Shown in pieces: positions 33,281 through 41,586 of a stretch of 64,000 nt of DNA. The notes under the pieces were generated by a model. The model was not told the DNA's origin. It ran no database searches and worked only from the letters and a program-made list of their open reading frames with translations. The translations under genes and the position numbers were made by a program. Positions within the stretch are counted from its first letter, which is position 1. Every line of letters starts with the position of its first letter. The stretch comes from Paractinoplanes brasiliensis (GTDB lineage Bacteria; Actinomycetota; Actinomycetes; Mycobacteriales; Micromonosporaceae): assembly GCF_004362215.1 (NCBI RefSeq), contig NZ_SNWR01000001.1, positions 2,544,001-2,608,000 of the forward strand, written 5' to 3'.

Positions 33281-34192
33281 GTGCGTGAATTGGTTCTGCT
33301 CGGCACGGCGAGCCAGGTGCCGACCCGGCTGCGCAACCACAACGGCTACCTGCTGCGCTGGGACGACGAGGTGATCCTCTTCGACCCGGGTGAGGGCACC
33401 CAGCGCCAGATGCTGATGGCCGGGCTCGCGGTCACCCCGATCAAGCGGATCTGCATCACCCATTTCCACGGCGATCACAGCCTCGGTCTCCCCGGCATCC
33501 TGCAGCGGATCTCGCTCGACAAGGTGCCCCACCCGGTGACGGTGCACTACCCGGCGGCCGGCCAGGAGTTCTTCGACCGGCTGCGGCACGCCACGAGCTA
33601 CTGGGACAACGCCGAGATCATCCCTTCGCCCGTGTCCGGCGCGAGCACGGTGGTGGAGACCTCGGCGGGGCGCCTCACGGCGCTGCCACTCCTGCATTCC
33701 CTGCCCACGTACGGGTATCGACTGGACGAACCGGGCGGGCGCCGGATGGTTCCGGGGCTGCTGGCCGCCCACGGAATTGCCGGGCCCCTGGTCGGCGAGT
33801 TGCAGCGGGCGGGCCGGATCGGCGATGTGACGCTGGAACAGGTCAGCGTCGAACGGCCCGGGCAGAGCTTCGCCTTCATCATGGACACCGGGCTGTGCGA
33901 CAACGTGCACGAGCTGGCGGCCGGCGTCGACATGCTGGTCATCGAGTCGACCTTCCTGACCGAGGACGCCGAGATGGCTGCGCAGGTCGGGCATCTGACG
34001 GCGGCGCAGGCCGGAGCGGTGGCGCGCGACGCGGGCGTACGGGCGTTGGTTCTGACGCACTTCTCGCAGCGCTACCAGGACGCGTCGCGCTTCCTCGACG
34101 AGGCAAGGGGCACGTTCGACGGCGACATCGTGGTCGGGGCGGATCTCGGGCGCGTGCCGGTGCCGCCGCGGCGGGAGGCTACGGTCGCCTGA
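33281..34192 (+). CDS. rnz: Ribonuclease Z
   Basis: A 303-residue short-form tRNase Z of the metallo-beta-lactamase fold, which trims tRNA 3' ends. Metal-binding motif THFHGDHSLGLPGI, the histidine of HSLPTYGYRLDEP, DTG in FIMDTGLCDN, ESTFL, and the late HF in LTHFSQRYQD are all present. The start is GTG (VRELVLLGTASQVPTR), with a GGGGGTG ribosome site. The stop overlaps the start of the acetyltransferase gene by one base (TGATG). A complex leader precedes it. Confidence 0.93.
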   Translation: MRELVLLGTASQVPTRLRNHNGYLLRWDDEVILFDPGEGTQRQMLMAGLAVTPIKRICITHFHGDHSLGLPGILQRISLDKVPHPVTVHYPAAGQEFFDRLRHATSYWDNAEIIPSPVSGASTVVETSAGRLTALPLLHSLPTYGYRLDEPGGRRMVPGLLAAHGIAGPLVGELQRAGRIGDVTLEQVSVERPGQSFAFIMDTGLCDNVHELAAGVDMLVIESTFLTEDAEMAAQVGHLTAAQAGAVARDAGVRALVLTHFSQRYQDASRFLDEARGTFDGDIVVGADLGRVPVPPRREATVA

Positions 34193-34707
34193 TGACGGTC
34201 TCCCTGCGTACGGCAACGGAATTTGATCTTGTCGCGGTGGGTGCGGTTCACCAGCGCTCGCGGGTCGCGGCCTACGCGGGCATTCTTCCGGAGCAGACGC
34301 TGGCCCGGCGCACCGAGGAAGCCTTCGGCGAGTGGTGGAGCGAACGGTACCGCTGGGAGAAGGACACGCATCGGATGACGGTCGCCGTCGACGACTCCGA
34401 TCAGGTGGTCGGGTTCTCGTACGTGGGGCCGTCGGAGACGCCGGATGCCGTCGAGCTGTACGCGATCCACGTGCTGCCGTCGGTGATCGGCGCAGGGGTG
34501 GGGCGGCTGCTGATGATCAACGCGCTCGAGTCCCTCACGGCGCTCGGCAGGTCGCGGGCGGTGCTGTGGGTGCTCGAGGAGAACGTACGGGCTCGGGCCT
34601 TCTACGAGGCCGGCGGGTGGCGGCCCGACGGCGCGACGCGGAACGAGCCGGTGAACGGGGAACCGGTGGCTCAGCTTCGTTACACGCGGGAACTGCCTGG
34701 TCGTTGA
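34192..34707 (+). CDS. GNAT family N-acetyltransferase
   Basis: A 171-residue acetyltransferase. ELYAIHVLPSVIGAGVGRLLMINALESL is the acetyl-CoA site (core VIGAGVGR), and WVLEENVRARAFYEAGGWRPDG is the C-terminal motif. The N-terminal VGAVHQRSRVAAYAGILPEQTL matches RimI-like enzymes acting on small amines or N-termini. The start shares a base with the rnz stop, so the two are coupled. Acceptor unknown. Confidence 0.88.
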   Translation: MTVSLRTATEFDLVAVGAVHQRSRVAAYAGILPEQTLARRTEEAFGEWWSERYRWEKDTHRMTVAVDDSDQVVGFSYVGPSETPDAVELYAIHVLPSVIGAGVGRLLMINALESLTALGRSRAVLWVLEENVRARAFYEAGGWRPDGATRNEPVNGEPVAQLRYTRELPGR

Positions 34708-35020
34708 CCTGCTCCTCGTCGTGCTTCGGCTGGGCGGGAGCGCGGGACCGATATGGAACGGGGGAACCTGTGGCCCCACGCTCCCGCCAACCGTCCCGCC
34801 CGAATCGGGGTCGCGTCTGGCCGGAGACGCTGGACCGGCGGAGGCATGCCGGTCCTGTTCGATTCCAGGGCGGGTCTTGCGGCGGGTGATCGCGGCGCTG
34901 GCGGGGCGCAGCGGACTCACCGCCGGACGACGTCATCCCGGGCCGGGTAGCCATGGCCTGCCGGGGGAGGTCAAGCTGACGGGCGACGTCGGAGGCTCGA
35001 TGGAGTTGTCTGGTCGTGCC
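34708..35020. other. Gene-free stretch with one inverted repeat
   Basis: No convincing gene was found in this 313-bp stretch. It has an inverted repeat with 10-bp arms GGCGGGAGCG (34733-34742) and CGCTCCCGCC (34779-34788) around a 36-base loop; a role as a terminator of the rnz transcript is possible but the T-run is absent. A tRNA-like T-loop (GTTCGATTCC at 34857) was examined and rejected. An open frame on the plus strand crosses the opposite gene and looks accidental. Confidence 0.4.
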
Positions 35021-35365
35021 TTACCGGTCGAAGGGCCCGCGGTTCGTCGGGCGGCGGGGCTCCTCACGGCCGGCTCGCATGGTCGGCATGTCCCGGATGC
35101 TGTTCAGGTCGTGACGGACGGTCCACGCCTCCCGCCACGGCCGGCGTGAAGCGGCGTCGGCCCGTTCGGCGAGCCGGCGTGGCGCGCACGGCCAGCGCCA
35201 TCCACACCAGACACAGTTGTTGTCGCGGTCCGGCTCGGCGTGCCGCCCGAGCATCTGCTGAGCGTCCTCCCACAGGAGGCGATCCACAATGTCCGTCGGC
35301 ATCGGCTGGGCGATGACCATTCCGTACCCCTCCGTCGGCGAATCGGGTGTCGGTCGGGTCGTCAT
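35021..35365 (-). CDS. Conserved small Cys/Trp-rich protein
   Basis: A 114-residue protein. The core is LLWEDAQQMLGRHAEPDRDNNCVWCGWRWPCAPRRLAERADAA, with a CVWCxWRWPC cluster that could bind a metal or form a redox centre; similar Cys-Trp clusters occur in small actinobacterial proteins I recall without function. The rest is charged and disordered. An internal start (MVIAQPMPTD) is possible. Confidence 0.6.
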   Translation of the reverse strand: MTTRPTPDSPTEGYGMVIAQPMPTDIVDRLLWEDAQQMLGRHAEPDRDNNCVWCGWRWPCAPRRLAERADAASRRPWREAWTVRHDLNSIRDMPTMRAGREEPRRPTNRGPFDR

Positions 35366-35546
35366 ATGTCCGTCACGAGCTATACAACCGCGAGGCGCCA
35401 TCCCCCGGTCGGACTTTCTGTGCGATTAGCGCGACCCTGAGTGACTGGTTCGTGTGGCGCCTTTTGCACACACGCTCTTGGCCGCTGTTCGCCGTGGGCG
35501 GACGCCACCGGGGATTGGCGCCGGTCAGGGCCGCGTTGAAGCACTC

Positions 35547-36491
35547 ATGGATACCGAACACACGGGTGTCGACTCAGGGGCACTCGATGCCTACAGCCGT
35601 GTGGTGACCGGCGTCGCCACCAAACTGCTCCCGTCGGTTGCGGCCCTCTCCGTGCGTACGGCGCGCGGCCAGGGCGCCGGATCGGCGGTCACCTTCACCG
35701 ACGACGGTTTTCTGCTGACCAACGCACACGTGGTGGCCGGGGCGAACGGCGGAACAGCCGACTTCGCCGACGGCACCGAAACCCGCTTCGACGTGGTCGG
35801 GGCGGACCCGCTCTCCGACCTGGCCGTCGTACGGGTGCACAACCCGGGCGCGCCGGCCGCCCCACTGGGCAACGCCGACGAGCTGAAGATCGGCCAGCTG
35901 GTGGTGGCCGTGGGCAACCCGATGGGCCTCGCCGGTTCGGTCACGGCGGGCGTGGTGTCGGGGCTGGGCCGCTCGCTGCCGGCCCGCGACGGCCGCCGCT
36001 TACGCATCATCGACAGCGTCATCCAGACCGACGCCGCCCTCAACCCGGGCAACTCGGGCGGCGCTCTGGCCGACTCGACGGGCACCGTGGTCGGGATCAA
36101 CACGGCGGTGGCCGGGTACGGCCTCGGCCTCGCCGTCCCGATCAACTCGACCACCCGCTCGATCATCGGCGAACTGGTCGCCAACGGGCGCGTCCGCCGG
36201 GCCTGGCTGGGTGTGGCCGGGGTACCCGCCCCGCTGCCGCCGGCCCTCGCCGAACGCCTCAACCAGAAGCTCGGCCTGCGCGTGGTCGAGGTCGTCCCCG
36301 GCAGCCCCGCCGGCAACGCGGGCATCTATCTGGGCGACATCCTGATCACGGCCGGGGGCCAGTCGACGCAGAGCGTGCAGGCGTTGCAGCGCCTCATGCT
36401 GGGCCCGGCGATCGGCGCCGACCTGCCGATCACGCTGCTGCGCAAGAACGCCCTCGTCGACGTCGTCACCGTTCCCGCCGAACTCAACTGA
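35547..36491 (+). CDS. HtrA-like serine protease with PDZ domain
   Basis: A 314-residue trypsin-fold protease. The catalytic triad is His in LLTNAHVVAGA, Asp in DPLSDLAVVRV and Ser in LNPGNSGGAL, followed by a PDZ domain (AWLGVAGV to RLMLGPAIGADLPITLLRKN). No signal peptide or membrane helix precedes it from the chosen ATG (MDTEHTGVDSG), which is unusual since most HtrA proteins face the periplasm or outside. The ribosome site is weak. The last 50 bases including the stop are repeated twice downstream. Confidence 0.88.
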   Translation: MDTEHTGVDSGALDAYSRVVTGVATKLLPSVAALSVRTARGQGAGSAVTFTDDGFLLTNAHVVAGANGGTADFADGTETRFDVVGADPLSDLAVVRVHNPGAPAAPLGNADELKIGQLVVAVGNPMGLAGSVTAGVVSGLGRSLPARDGRRLRIIDSVIQTDAALNPGNSGGALADSTGTVVGINTAVAGYGLGLAVPINSTTRSIIGELVANGRVRRAWLGVAGVPAPLPPALAERLNQKLGLRVVEVVPGSPAGNAGIYLGDILITAGGQSTQSVQALQRLMLGPAIGADLPITLLRKNALVDVVTVPAELN

Positions 36492-36598
36492 TGCGCAAGA
36501 ACGCCCCCGTCCACGACGCCATCGTTCCCGCCGAACTCAACTGATGCGCAAGAACGCCCCGTCCACGACGCCACCGTCCCCGGGCCGAACTCAACTGA
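36441..36598 (+). repeat. Tandem triplication of the 3' end of the protease gene (53-bp period)
   Basis: Three copies start at 36441, 36494 and 36547 with the core CGCAAGAACGCCC and end GAACTCAACTGA. The first copy is the coding end of the protease, the second is a complete 17-codon frame with TGATG overlap to the protease stop, and the third has lost one C, which shifts its frame into the next gene. The period of 53 is not a multiple of three. A replication slippage origin fits. Confidence 0.85.
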
Positions 36599-36663
36599 CA
36601 CCGCCGCCGCGCTCCGGCCGCTCAGAGCCGCCTCACCGAGCGATCAAATGGGATACTCCGCGG

Positions 36664-36969
36664 ATGATCGATTCCGGTGAGGCGGACGGCCTCCTGCTCG
36701 TGGCCGTGGTGGACATGTCGCCCGGCGATCCGGCGCGGGGCAAACAATACGAGGACGCCGTTCTCGCCTTGCTGCCGCGCCACGGGGGCACGCTGCAGCA
36801 ACGCCTCCACAGCACCGACGCGCGTTCCGAGGTCCACGTGATCCGCTTCGAGTCGCGGGCGGGCTACAACACCTTCATGAGCGACCCCGACCGCTTGTCC
36901 CTGCGGGCGAGCTTCGCCGAGGCGGCACCCACCACCCGAGTGATCGAGGTCGCGGAGCCCCACATCTGA
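36664..36969 (+). CDS. DUF1330-like dimeric alpha-beta barrel protein
   Basis: A 101-residue protein, start ATG at MIDSGEADGLLLVAVV. The strand VAVVDMSPGDPARGKQYEDAVLALLPRHGGTLQQRL and the strand VHVIRFESRAGYNTFMSD with a final TTRVIEVAEPHI match the small ABM/DUF1330 barrel proteins. The third copy of the 53-bp repeat is open in the same frame and could extend the protein at the N-terminus by 40 residues of low complexity, which I consider untranslated. Convergent with the TPM gene, three bases apart. Confidence 0.7.
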   Translation: MIDSGEADGLLLVAVVDMSPGDPARGKQYEDAVLALLPRHGGTLQQRLHSTDARSEVHVIRFESRAGYNTFMSDPDRLSLRASFAEAAPTTRVIEVAEPHI

Positions 36970-36972
36970 TGC

Positions 36973-39201
36973 TCAAAAACGGCCACCTCCACCCCGTCGC
37001 CCGCCTCCCCCGCCGCCGCCGCCCGTACGGCGTCCCCGTGATCCACTGCCCCCGAAACCGCCGCCGCTGAACCCACCGGAGCGGCCGCCGTGGGTCCGCC
37101 CGCCCCCGGACAGGATCCCGCCCAGCACCGCACCCGCGAACGCGCCCGCGTCGAAACCGCCTGGGTGCCCCGGGCCGCCGCCCCATCCGGAGCCCCCACC
37201 CCAGCCGGAGCCGCCGCCCCATCCGGAGCCCTCGCCCCAGCGCTGCACGTCGAGGCGGGCCGCCTGACCGGCGTTCGCGGCAAGTCGACGGGCCTGGCGC
37301 GCCTCGGCCAGCGCGGTCGCCGGGTCGGTGGCGGCCAGGCTCTCGGCAGCCGCCAGGTGGCGCAGTGCCTCGGACAGCGTCGCCCGCGCACCGGAGTCGA
37401 CCGCCCCGCGACGAGTGGTGATGAAGTCGTTGGTCGCCGCCACCTCGGCCCGCGCCACCGGCAGTTCCCGAGCGAGCAGACCGCGGTCGTGGGCCAGCCG
37501 CTCGGCCACGTCGCGCGCCTCGGCCAGCGCGGCGTCCAGAGCCGCGTCGGCCGCCTGCAACGTCGCCACGGCCTCGATCGGATCCGGCCGGGACGCGGCC
37601 AGCGCCGTCGACACCTCGGCCAGCGCCTGCTCACCGCCTTCGACAGCCGCGCCGAGCCCCGCGGGCGCCGGACCGCCGGCCGTCAGGGCCGCCCGCCCCG
37701 CCGCGATCTCCCCGGTGATCTCGGCGATCAGTGCCTCGGCAGCGGTCCGCGCAGCGGGCAGATCAGAAGCGGCTCGCCCCACCGCGGCCACCAGCTGTTC
37801 CGCCTGGTCGACCGCCTGCTCGGCGGCCCGCACTGCCAGCGCCGCCTCAGCCCTGTCGCCACCGGGCACCTGCGCCGCTCCGCCGACTGCCGCTGCCTCA
37901 CCCCGCGCTGCCCCGCCAGCTGTCTGGCCCACGCCGTCACGCCCGGCCGGATCCGCCCCACCCGCCATTGTTCCCGCGACGCCGTCGGCGAGTCCAGCCG
38001 CTGGCCCGCCTCCCGCCGCCGCTGCCCCGCCTCCCGCCGCCGCTGCCCCGCCTCCCGCAGCTGCTGGGCCGCCGGCTGCGTCGGACAGGGCGGCGCGGGC
38101 CTCGGCCAGGGCTGACGCCGCGAAGGACAGCCGTTCGCGGGCCTGGTCCACATTGGTGGCGATGGAGGTGACCGTGCCGCCGGAGTAGGCGGTCAGCACC
38201 TTTTGCGCGGTGGCCTCGGTGGCCGGCAACGACGCCTCGATCGCCGCCCGGCGCTTGTCGATCTCGTCGGCGGCCTCGGCGGCCCGGCCCTCCAGGTCGC
38301 GCAACCGGTCGAAGGCCTCGGACTCGGCATCCAACCGGGCGTCGGCCCCCTGGCACAGCTCGATGATCCTGGCCAGGGTCTCGCGACGGCGGGCCTCGTC
38401 GGGCGCGGGCACTTCCTCGAGGGTCATCCGCAACCGGAACGCCTCCGCCACGTCCTGCCGGGACGTCTGCAGAGCCGCCTGGAACGGCGCTGTCGCCTCT
38501 TCGCCGTACTGTGCGGTGGCCAGCGCCAGCTCTCGTTCCCCGGCCCGCAGGTCATCGTCGAGCTCGATCAGCAGCGCGTTGGCCTGGCCGGTCAGCTCTT
38601 CCAGACTCGGACCTGCCGGGGCGTCGGGGGCCGCGCTGGGGGCGGGCCGGCGCTTCCGGCGCAGCCAGAGCCATGCCAGCGCCACGACCGCCACCAGCAC
38701 GACGATCAGCCACACCCAGCCGAACCCGCCCGGGCTCGCCGCGTCGGCATAACCCTGGGCGCCGGCGATCACCGCCCCCGACCAGTCGTTGCGGCTGAGG
38801 GCGGGCTCGATGTCGTTCTCCGCGACGTCGGCAAGCTCGCGGTCGCTGAGCCGGGAGTCGTCGGGGAACGAATACGCGTACGCCCGATCTCCGACCGCCA
38901 CGGCCAGCAGCGCGTCCCGATCGCCCAGGTCGCTCAGGCGGGCCGTCTCGTCCGTCCACTCCTGGGCCGGCTGACCGTCGAACGAGTCGACCATGACAAC
39001 GAACAGCTGCAGCCCCGTCTTCTCTTGAAGTTCGCTCAGCGCCGCGTCGACCGCGCCCCGATCGCCGAGCACGCCGGCCTGATCGGTCACCTGGGTGGCG
39101 AGCCGCTCGGGGGCCTGAGCGGCGGCAGGACACGCCATCAGCACGACGGCGGCCGCTGCCACCAGCGGAAGGACGACGAGACGACGCAGCTTCGATGTCA
39201 C
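36973..39201 (-). CDS. TPM domain-containing protein with Gly-rich tail
   Basis: A 742-residue protein. A signal peptide (MTSKLRRLVVLPLVAAAAVV to AAAQA) is followed by a TPM phosphatase-fold domain (LATQVTDQAGVLGD to GYADAAS), a single membrane helix near residue 175 (FGWVWLIVVLVAVVALAWLWL), and then a long cytoplasmic Ala-rich coiled region containing repeated AAAGGG units, and finally a C-terminal Gly/Arg-rich tail (GGGFGGSGSRGRRTGGGG). This matches actinobacterial TPM proteins; the domain has been tied to photosystem repair in plants, but function here is unknown. The Gly-rich tail is near the stop, which sits beside the convergent gene. Confidence 0.9.
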   Translation of the reverse strand: MTSKLRRLVVLPLVAAAAVVLMACPAAAQAPERLATQVTDQAGVLGDRGAVDAALSELQEKTGLQLFVVMVDSFDGQPAQEWTDETARLSDLGDRDALLAVAVGDRAYAYSFPDDSRLSDRELADVAENDIEPALSRNDWSGAVIAGAQGYADAASPGGFGWVWLIVVLVAVVALAWLWLRRKRRPAPSAAPDAPAGPSLEELTGQANALLIELDDDLRAGERELALATAQYGEEATAPFQAALQTSRQDVAEAFRLRMTLEEVPAPDEARRRETLARIIELCQGADARLDAESEAFDRLRDLEGRAAEAADEIDKRRAAIEASLPATEATAQKVLTAYSGGTVTSIATNVDQARERLSFAASALAEARAALSDAAGGPAAAGGGAAAAGGGAAAAGGGPAAGLADGVAGTMAGGADPAGRDGVGQTAGGAARGEAAAVGGAAQVPGGDRAEAALAVRAAEQAVDQAEQLVAAVGRAASDLPAARTAAEALIAEITGEIAAGRAALTAGGPAPAGLGAAVEGGEQALAEVSTALAASRPDPIEAVATLQAADAALDAALAEARDVAERLAHDRGLLARELPVARAEVAATNDFITTRRGAVDSGARATLSEALRHLAAAESLAATDPATALAEARQARRLAANAGQAARLDVQRWGEGSGWGGGSGWGGGSGWGGGPGHPGGFDAGAFAGAVLGGILSGGGRTHGGRSGGFSGGGFGGSGSRGRRTGGGGGGGGRRGGGGRF

Positions 39202-39458
39202 CAGCCCAAACTAGGCCACTGCGCTGGGCTTCGTCCGCTCCGATCCCCTGGCCTGTGGATAACTCGAAGCGCCCGTTTCCGTTTTCCGGCATCCTGTGGA
39301 CAGGCGAATCCGCGACAGCCGCCGCTGTTTTAGGGTGGGGGTCCCCCTAGGTCGGGCGGGTCAGGGCTAGTTGGGAGCCGGTTGCGACGACGGGCAAAAC
39401 GCGCATACGCGGCCGGCGCAGCGCACAGCCACAGCGATCAGCTGGCACAGCGCACAGC

Positions 39459-39628
39459 CACAGCCAGAGCGATCAGCAGGCCAGCGCACAACCACAGCCA
39501 GAGCGATCAGCAGGCCAGCGCACAACCACAGCCAGAGCGATCAGCAGGCCAGCGCACAACCACAGCCAGAGCGATCAGCAGGCCAGCGCACAACCACAGC
39601 CAGAGCGATCAGCAGGCCAGCGCACAAC
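39459..39628. repeat. Minisatellite: five perfect copies of a 34-bp unit
   Basis: Units begin at 39459, 39493, 39527, 39561 and 39595; each contains AGAGCGATCAGCAGGCCAGC. All five are identical, while flanking partial copies (39424-39453, 39629-39650) have diverged. The identity implies recent expansion or ongoing homogenisation, so copy number is likely to vary between strains. There are no unique spacers between the units, which excludes CRISPR. Confidence 0.9.
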
Positions 39629-39691
39629 CACAGCCACAGGCACAGCGGTCATCCGCAGGCCGAGCGACCCAGGCGAGCGGAGCCAAGCAAA

Positions 39692-39721
39692 GGGCCGGCA
39701 CAGCATCAGCCGCGCCGGCCC
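39692..39721 (-). terminator. Probable terminator hairpin of cbs
   Basis: GGGCCGGC and GCCGGCCC (39692-39699 and 39714-39721) pair across a 14-base loop just after the cbs stop codon. On the minus strand the stem is followed by TTTG, a weak T-run, so termination may be partial. Confidence 0.5.
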
Positions 39722-39736
39722 AGAAAAGCCGCCTCT

Positions 39737-41095
39737 TCAGGAGAGATGCGTCAACAGATCCTGCCGGGTCAGCACCCCGGCCGGCTTCCCGTCGATCAGA
39801 ACCATCGCCGCGTCGGACTTTTCGAGGAGGGTTACTGCCTCGCTCACCGGCTGGCCGCCGCCGATCATCGGGAGGGGGTCGCCCATGTGGCGCTCTATCG
39901 TGTCGTGCAGGTGCGCCTGCCCCGTGAACAGCGCGTCCAGCAGCGCCTTCTCCGCGATCGAGCCCGCCACCTCGCCGGTCACCACCGGGGGCTCGGCCTT
40001 GAGCACGGGCAGCTGCGAAACCCCGTACTCGCGCATGTAGTCGATCGCGTCGCGCACCGTCTCGGTGGGGTGGACGTGGACCAGCGGCGGCATCGCGCCG
40101 TCCTTGCCTTCGAGAGCGTCGGCCACCGTGGGGGTGCCGTCGGCCCGGTGCAGGAAGCCGTAGCGGGCCATCCAGTCGTCGTTGAAGATCTTGGACAGGT
40201 AGCCGCGGCCGCCGTCGGGGAGCAGGACCACCACGACGTCGTCGGCCGAGGCGCGGCGGGCCACTTCGAGCGCGGCCACCACGGCCATCCCGCACGAGCC
40301 GCCGACCAGCAGGCCTTCCTCGCGGGCGAGCCGGCGGGTCATCTCGAACGAGTCCGAGTCGGAGACCTCGATGATCTCGTCGCAGATGTCCCGGTCGTAC
40401 GTGGTGGGCCAGAAGTCCTCACCCACGCCTTCGACCAGGTAGGGCCGTCCGGTGCCGCCGGAGTAGACCGAGCCTTCCGGGTCGGCGCCCACGACGCGTA
40501 CGGGGCCTTGCTCTTTGAGGTATCGCCCGACGCCGGTGATCGTGCCGCCGGTGCCGACGCCCGCGACGAAGTGCGTGATCCGTCCGTCGGTCTGTTTCCA
40601 CAGCTCGGGGCCGGTCTCCTCGTAGTGGGAGCGCGGGTTGGCGGGGTTGCTGTACTGGTCGGGCTTCCACGCGCCCGGCACCTCGCGGGCGAGGCGGTCG
40701 GAGACGTTGTAGTAGGAACGCGGGTCCTCCGGGGCGACCGCGGTGGGGCAGACCACAACTTCCGCCCCGTACGCCTTCAGCACGTTCCGCTTGTCCTCGC
40801 TGACCTTGTCGGGGCAGACGAAGATGCACTTGTAGCCGCGTTGCTGGGCCACCAGCGCCAGCCCGACCCCGGTGTTGCCGCTGGTGGGCTCGACGATCGT
40901 GCCGCCCGGCTTGAGCAGGCCGTCACGTTCGGCGTCGAGCACCATCCGCAGGGCGATCCGGTCCTTCACCGAGCCGCCGGGGTTGAAGTATTCGACCTTG
41001 GCCAGCACGGTGGCGGAGATGCCCTCGGTGACCCGGTTCAGCTTGACCAGGGGGGTGTCCCCGATGATGTCGACGACGTTGTCGTAGTAGCGCAC
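39737..41095 (-). CDS. cbs: Cystathionine beta-synthase
   Basis: A 452-residue PLP enzyme joining serine and homocysteine to cystathionine. The PLP lysine is in FNPGGSVKDRIA, the substrate loop EPTSGNTGVGLALVA, and the phosphate loop GVGTGGTITGVGRYL. The last 120 residues are two CBS motifs (HVHPTETVRDAIDYMREYGV and DAAMVLIDGKPAGVLTRQDL) that usually bind adenosyl ligands for control. The heme-binding N-terminus of animal enzymes is absent. A pairing with the metB-type enzyme allows cysteine from methionine. Single-gene unit. Confidence 0.95.
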   Translation of the reverse strand: MRYYDNVVDIIGDTPLVKLNRVTEGISATVLAKVEYFNPGGSVKDRIALRMVLDAERDGLLKPGGTIVEPTSGNTGVGLALVAQQRGYKCIFVCPDKVSEDKRNVLKAYGAEVVVCPTAVAPEDPRSYYNVSDRLAREVPGAWKPDQYSNPANPRSHYEETGPELWKQTDGRITHFVAGVGTGGTITGVGRYLKEQGPVRVVGADPEGSVYSGGTGRPYLVEGVGEDFWPTTYDRDICDEIIEVSDSDSFEMTRRLAREEGLLVGGSCGMAVVAALEVARRASADDVVVVLLPDGGRGYLSKIFNDDWMARYGFLHRADGTPTVADALEGKDGAMPPLVHVHPTETVRDAIDYMREYGVSQLPVLKAEPPVVTGEVAGSIAEKALLDALFTGQAHLHDTIERHMGDPLPMIGGGQPVSEAVTLLEKSDAAMVLIDGKPAGVLTRQDLLTHLS

Positions 41096-41099
41096 AACC

Positions 41100-41444
41100 T
41101 CAGGGTACGACTATCCGATCCTGGGCCCGCTCCCACTCCAGGAAGCGCTCCGTTTCGGCGAGCACCGACCCGGCCAGCCAGGCCACCATCACGGCGTCGT
41201 CGGCCAGCCCGACGACCAGCAGAAACGCCTCCGGGATGACGTCGATCGGCGAGAGCACGTACGCCGTGGCGGCCGCCATCATCGCCAGACGCAGCCCACC
41301 GTCGTACTGGCCGCGGGTTGTCGCCTTCATCATCCGCGGGATCGCCGCGATGCGGGTGGACAACGACGGCCCTCCCCTGGCGCCCGCCATCAGCGCCTTG
41401 GCCAGCGCGGTGAACGCCGCCGTTCGTTTCAGCGTCTTCGCCAT
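41100..41444 (-). CDS. YkvA/DUF1232 family membrane protein
   Basis: A 114-residue protein starting MAKTLKRTAAFTAL with AAGGGG upstream. The DUF1232 signature is AYVLSPIDVIPEAFLLVVGLADDAVMVAWL, which carries the hydrophobic helices. Function is unknown for the family. The frame extends upstream to 41597 without a better start; those residues are ignored. Its start is 142 bp from the divergent SGNH gene. Confidence 0.85.
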   Translation of the reverse strand: MAKTLKRTAAFTALAKALMAGARGGPSLSTRIAAIPRMMKATTRGQYDGGLRLAMMAAATAYVLSPIDVIPEAFLLVVGLADDAVMVAWLAGSVLAETERFLEWERAQDRIVVP

Positions 41445-41586
41445 GCTGTTCCCCTTCCGATGCGGGTTCGGCCCGGTAGTTCCAGCATGACTTGTCCGCG
41501 CCATGATTGCCTCTCGCCGCCGCGCGATAGCCTCGAATTCCCCTGCCGGTTCCGGGAATCTGAGATGAGCGACAGCGAGGGAGCCC

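Larger units (their letters stand above)
39202..39736. other. Intergenic stretch holding a minisatellite and a terminator hairpin
   Basis: This 535-bp region separates two leftward genes (TPM and CBS). It holds a probable promoter-proximal part near 39230-39300 for the TPM gene, the 34-bp tandem repeat and the cbs terminator hairpin. A long open frame on the plus strand exists across the repeats only because the unit lacks stops in all three frames. I see no gene. Confidence 0.6.

Noticed and set aside
34845..34880. tRNA-like T-loop GTTCGATTCC in the gap after the acetyltransferase gene
   Set aside because: The flanking bases do not form a five-pair T stem, and no acceptor, D or anticodon arms could be placed around it.
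34721..35149. 142-codon plus-strand frame after the acetyltransferase gene
   Set aside because: It overlaps the small Cys/Trp-rich gene on the other strand and has no ribosome site; composition looks like a shadow frame.
36491..36544. 17-codon ORF after the protease gene as a gene
   Set aside because: It is a copy of the protease C-terminus produced by the 53-bp tandem repeat and has no own ribosome site beyond stop-start overlap.
39424..39650. CRISPR array
   Set aside because: The 34-bp units follow each other directly without unique spacers, and no cas genes are present.
39371..41239. Long open frame on the plus strand through the minisatellite and across cbs
   Set aside because: It is antisense to the clearly coding cystathionine beta-synthase gene; its length results from the high GC content and the stop-free repeat.
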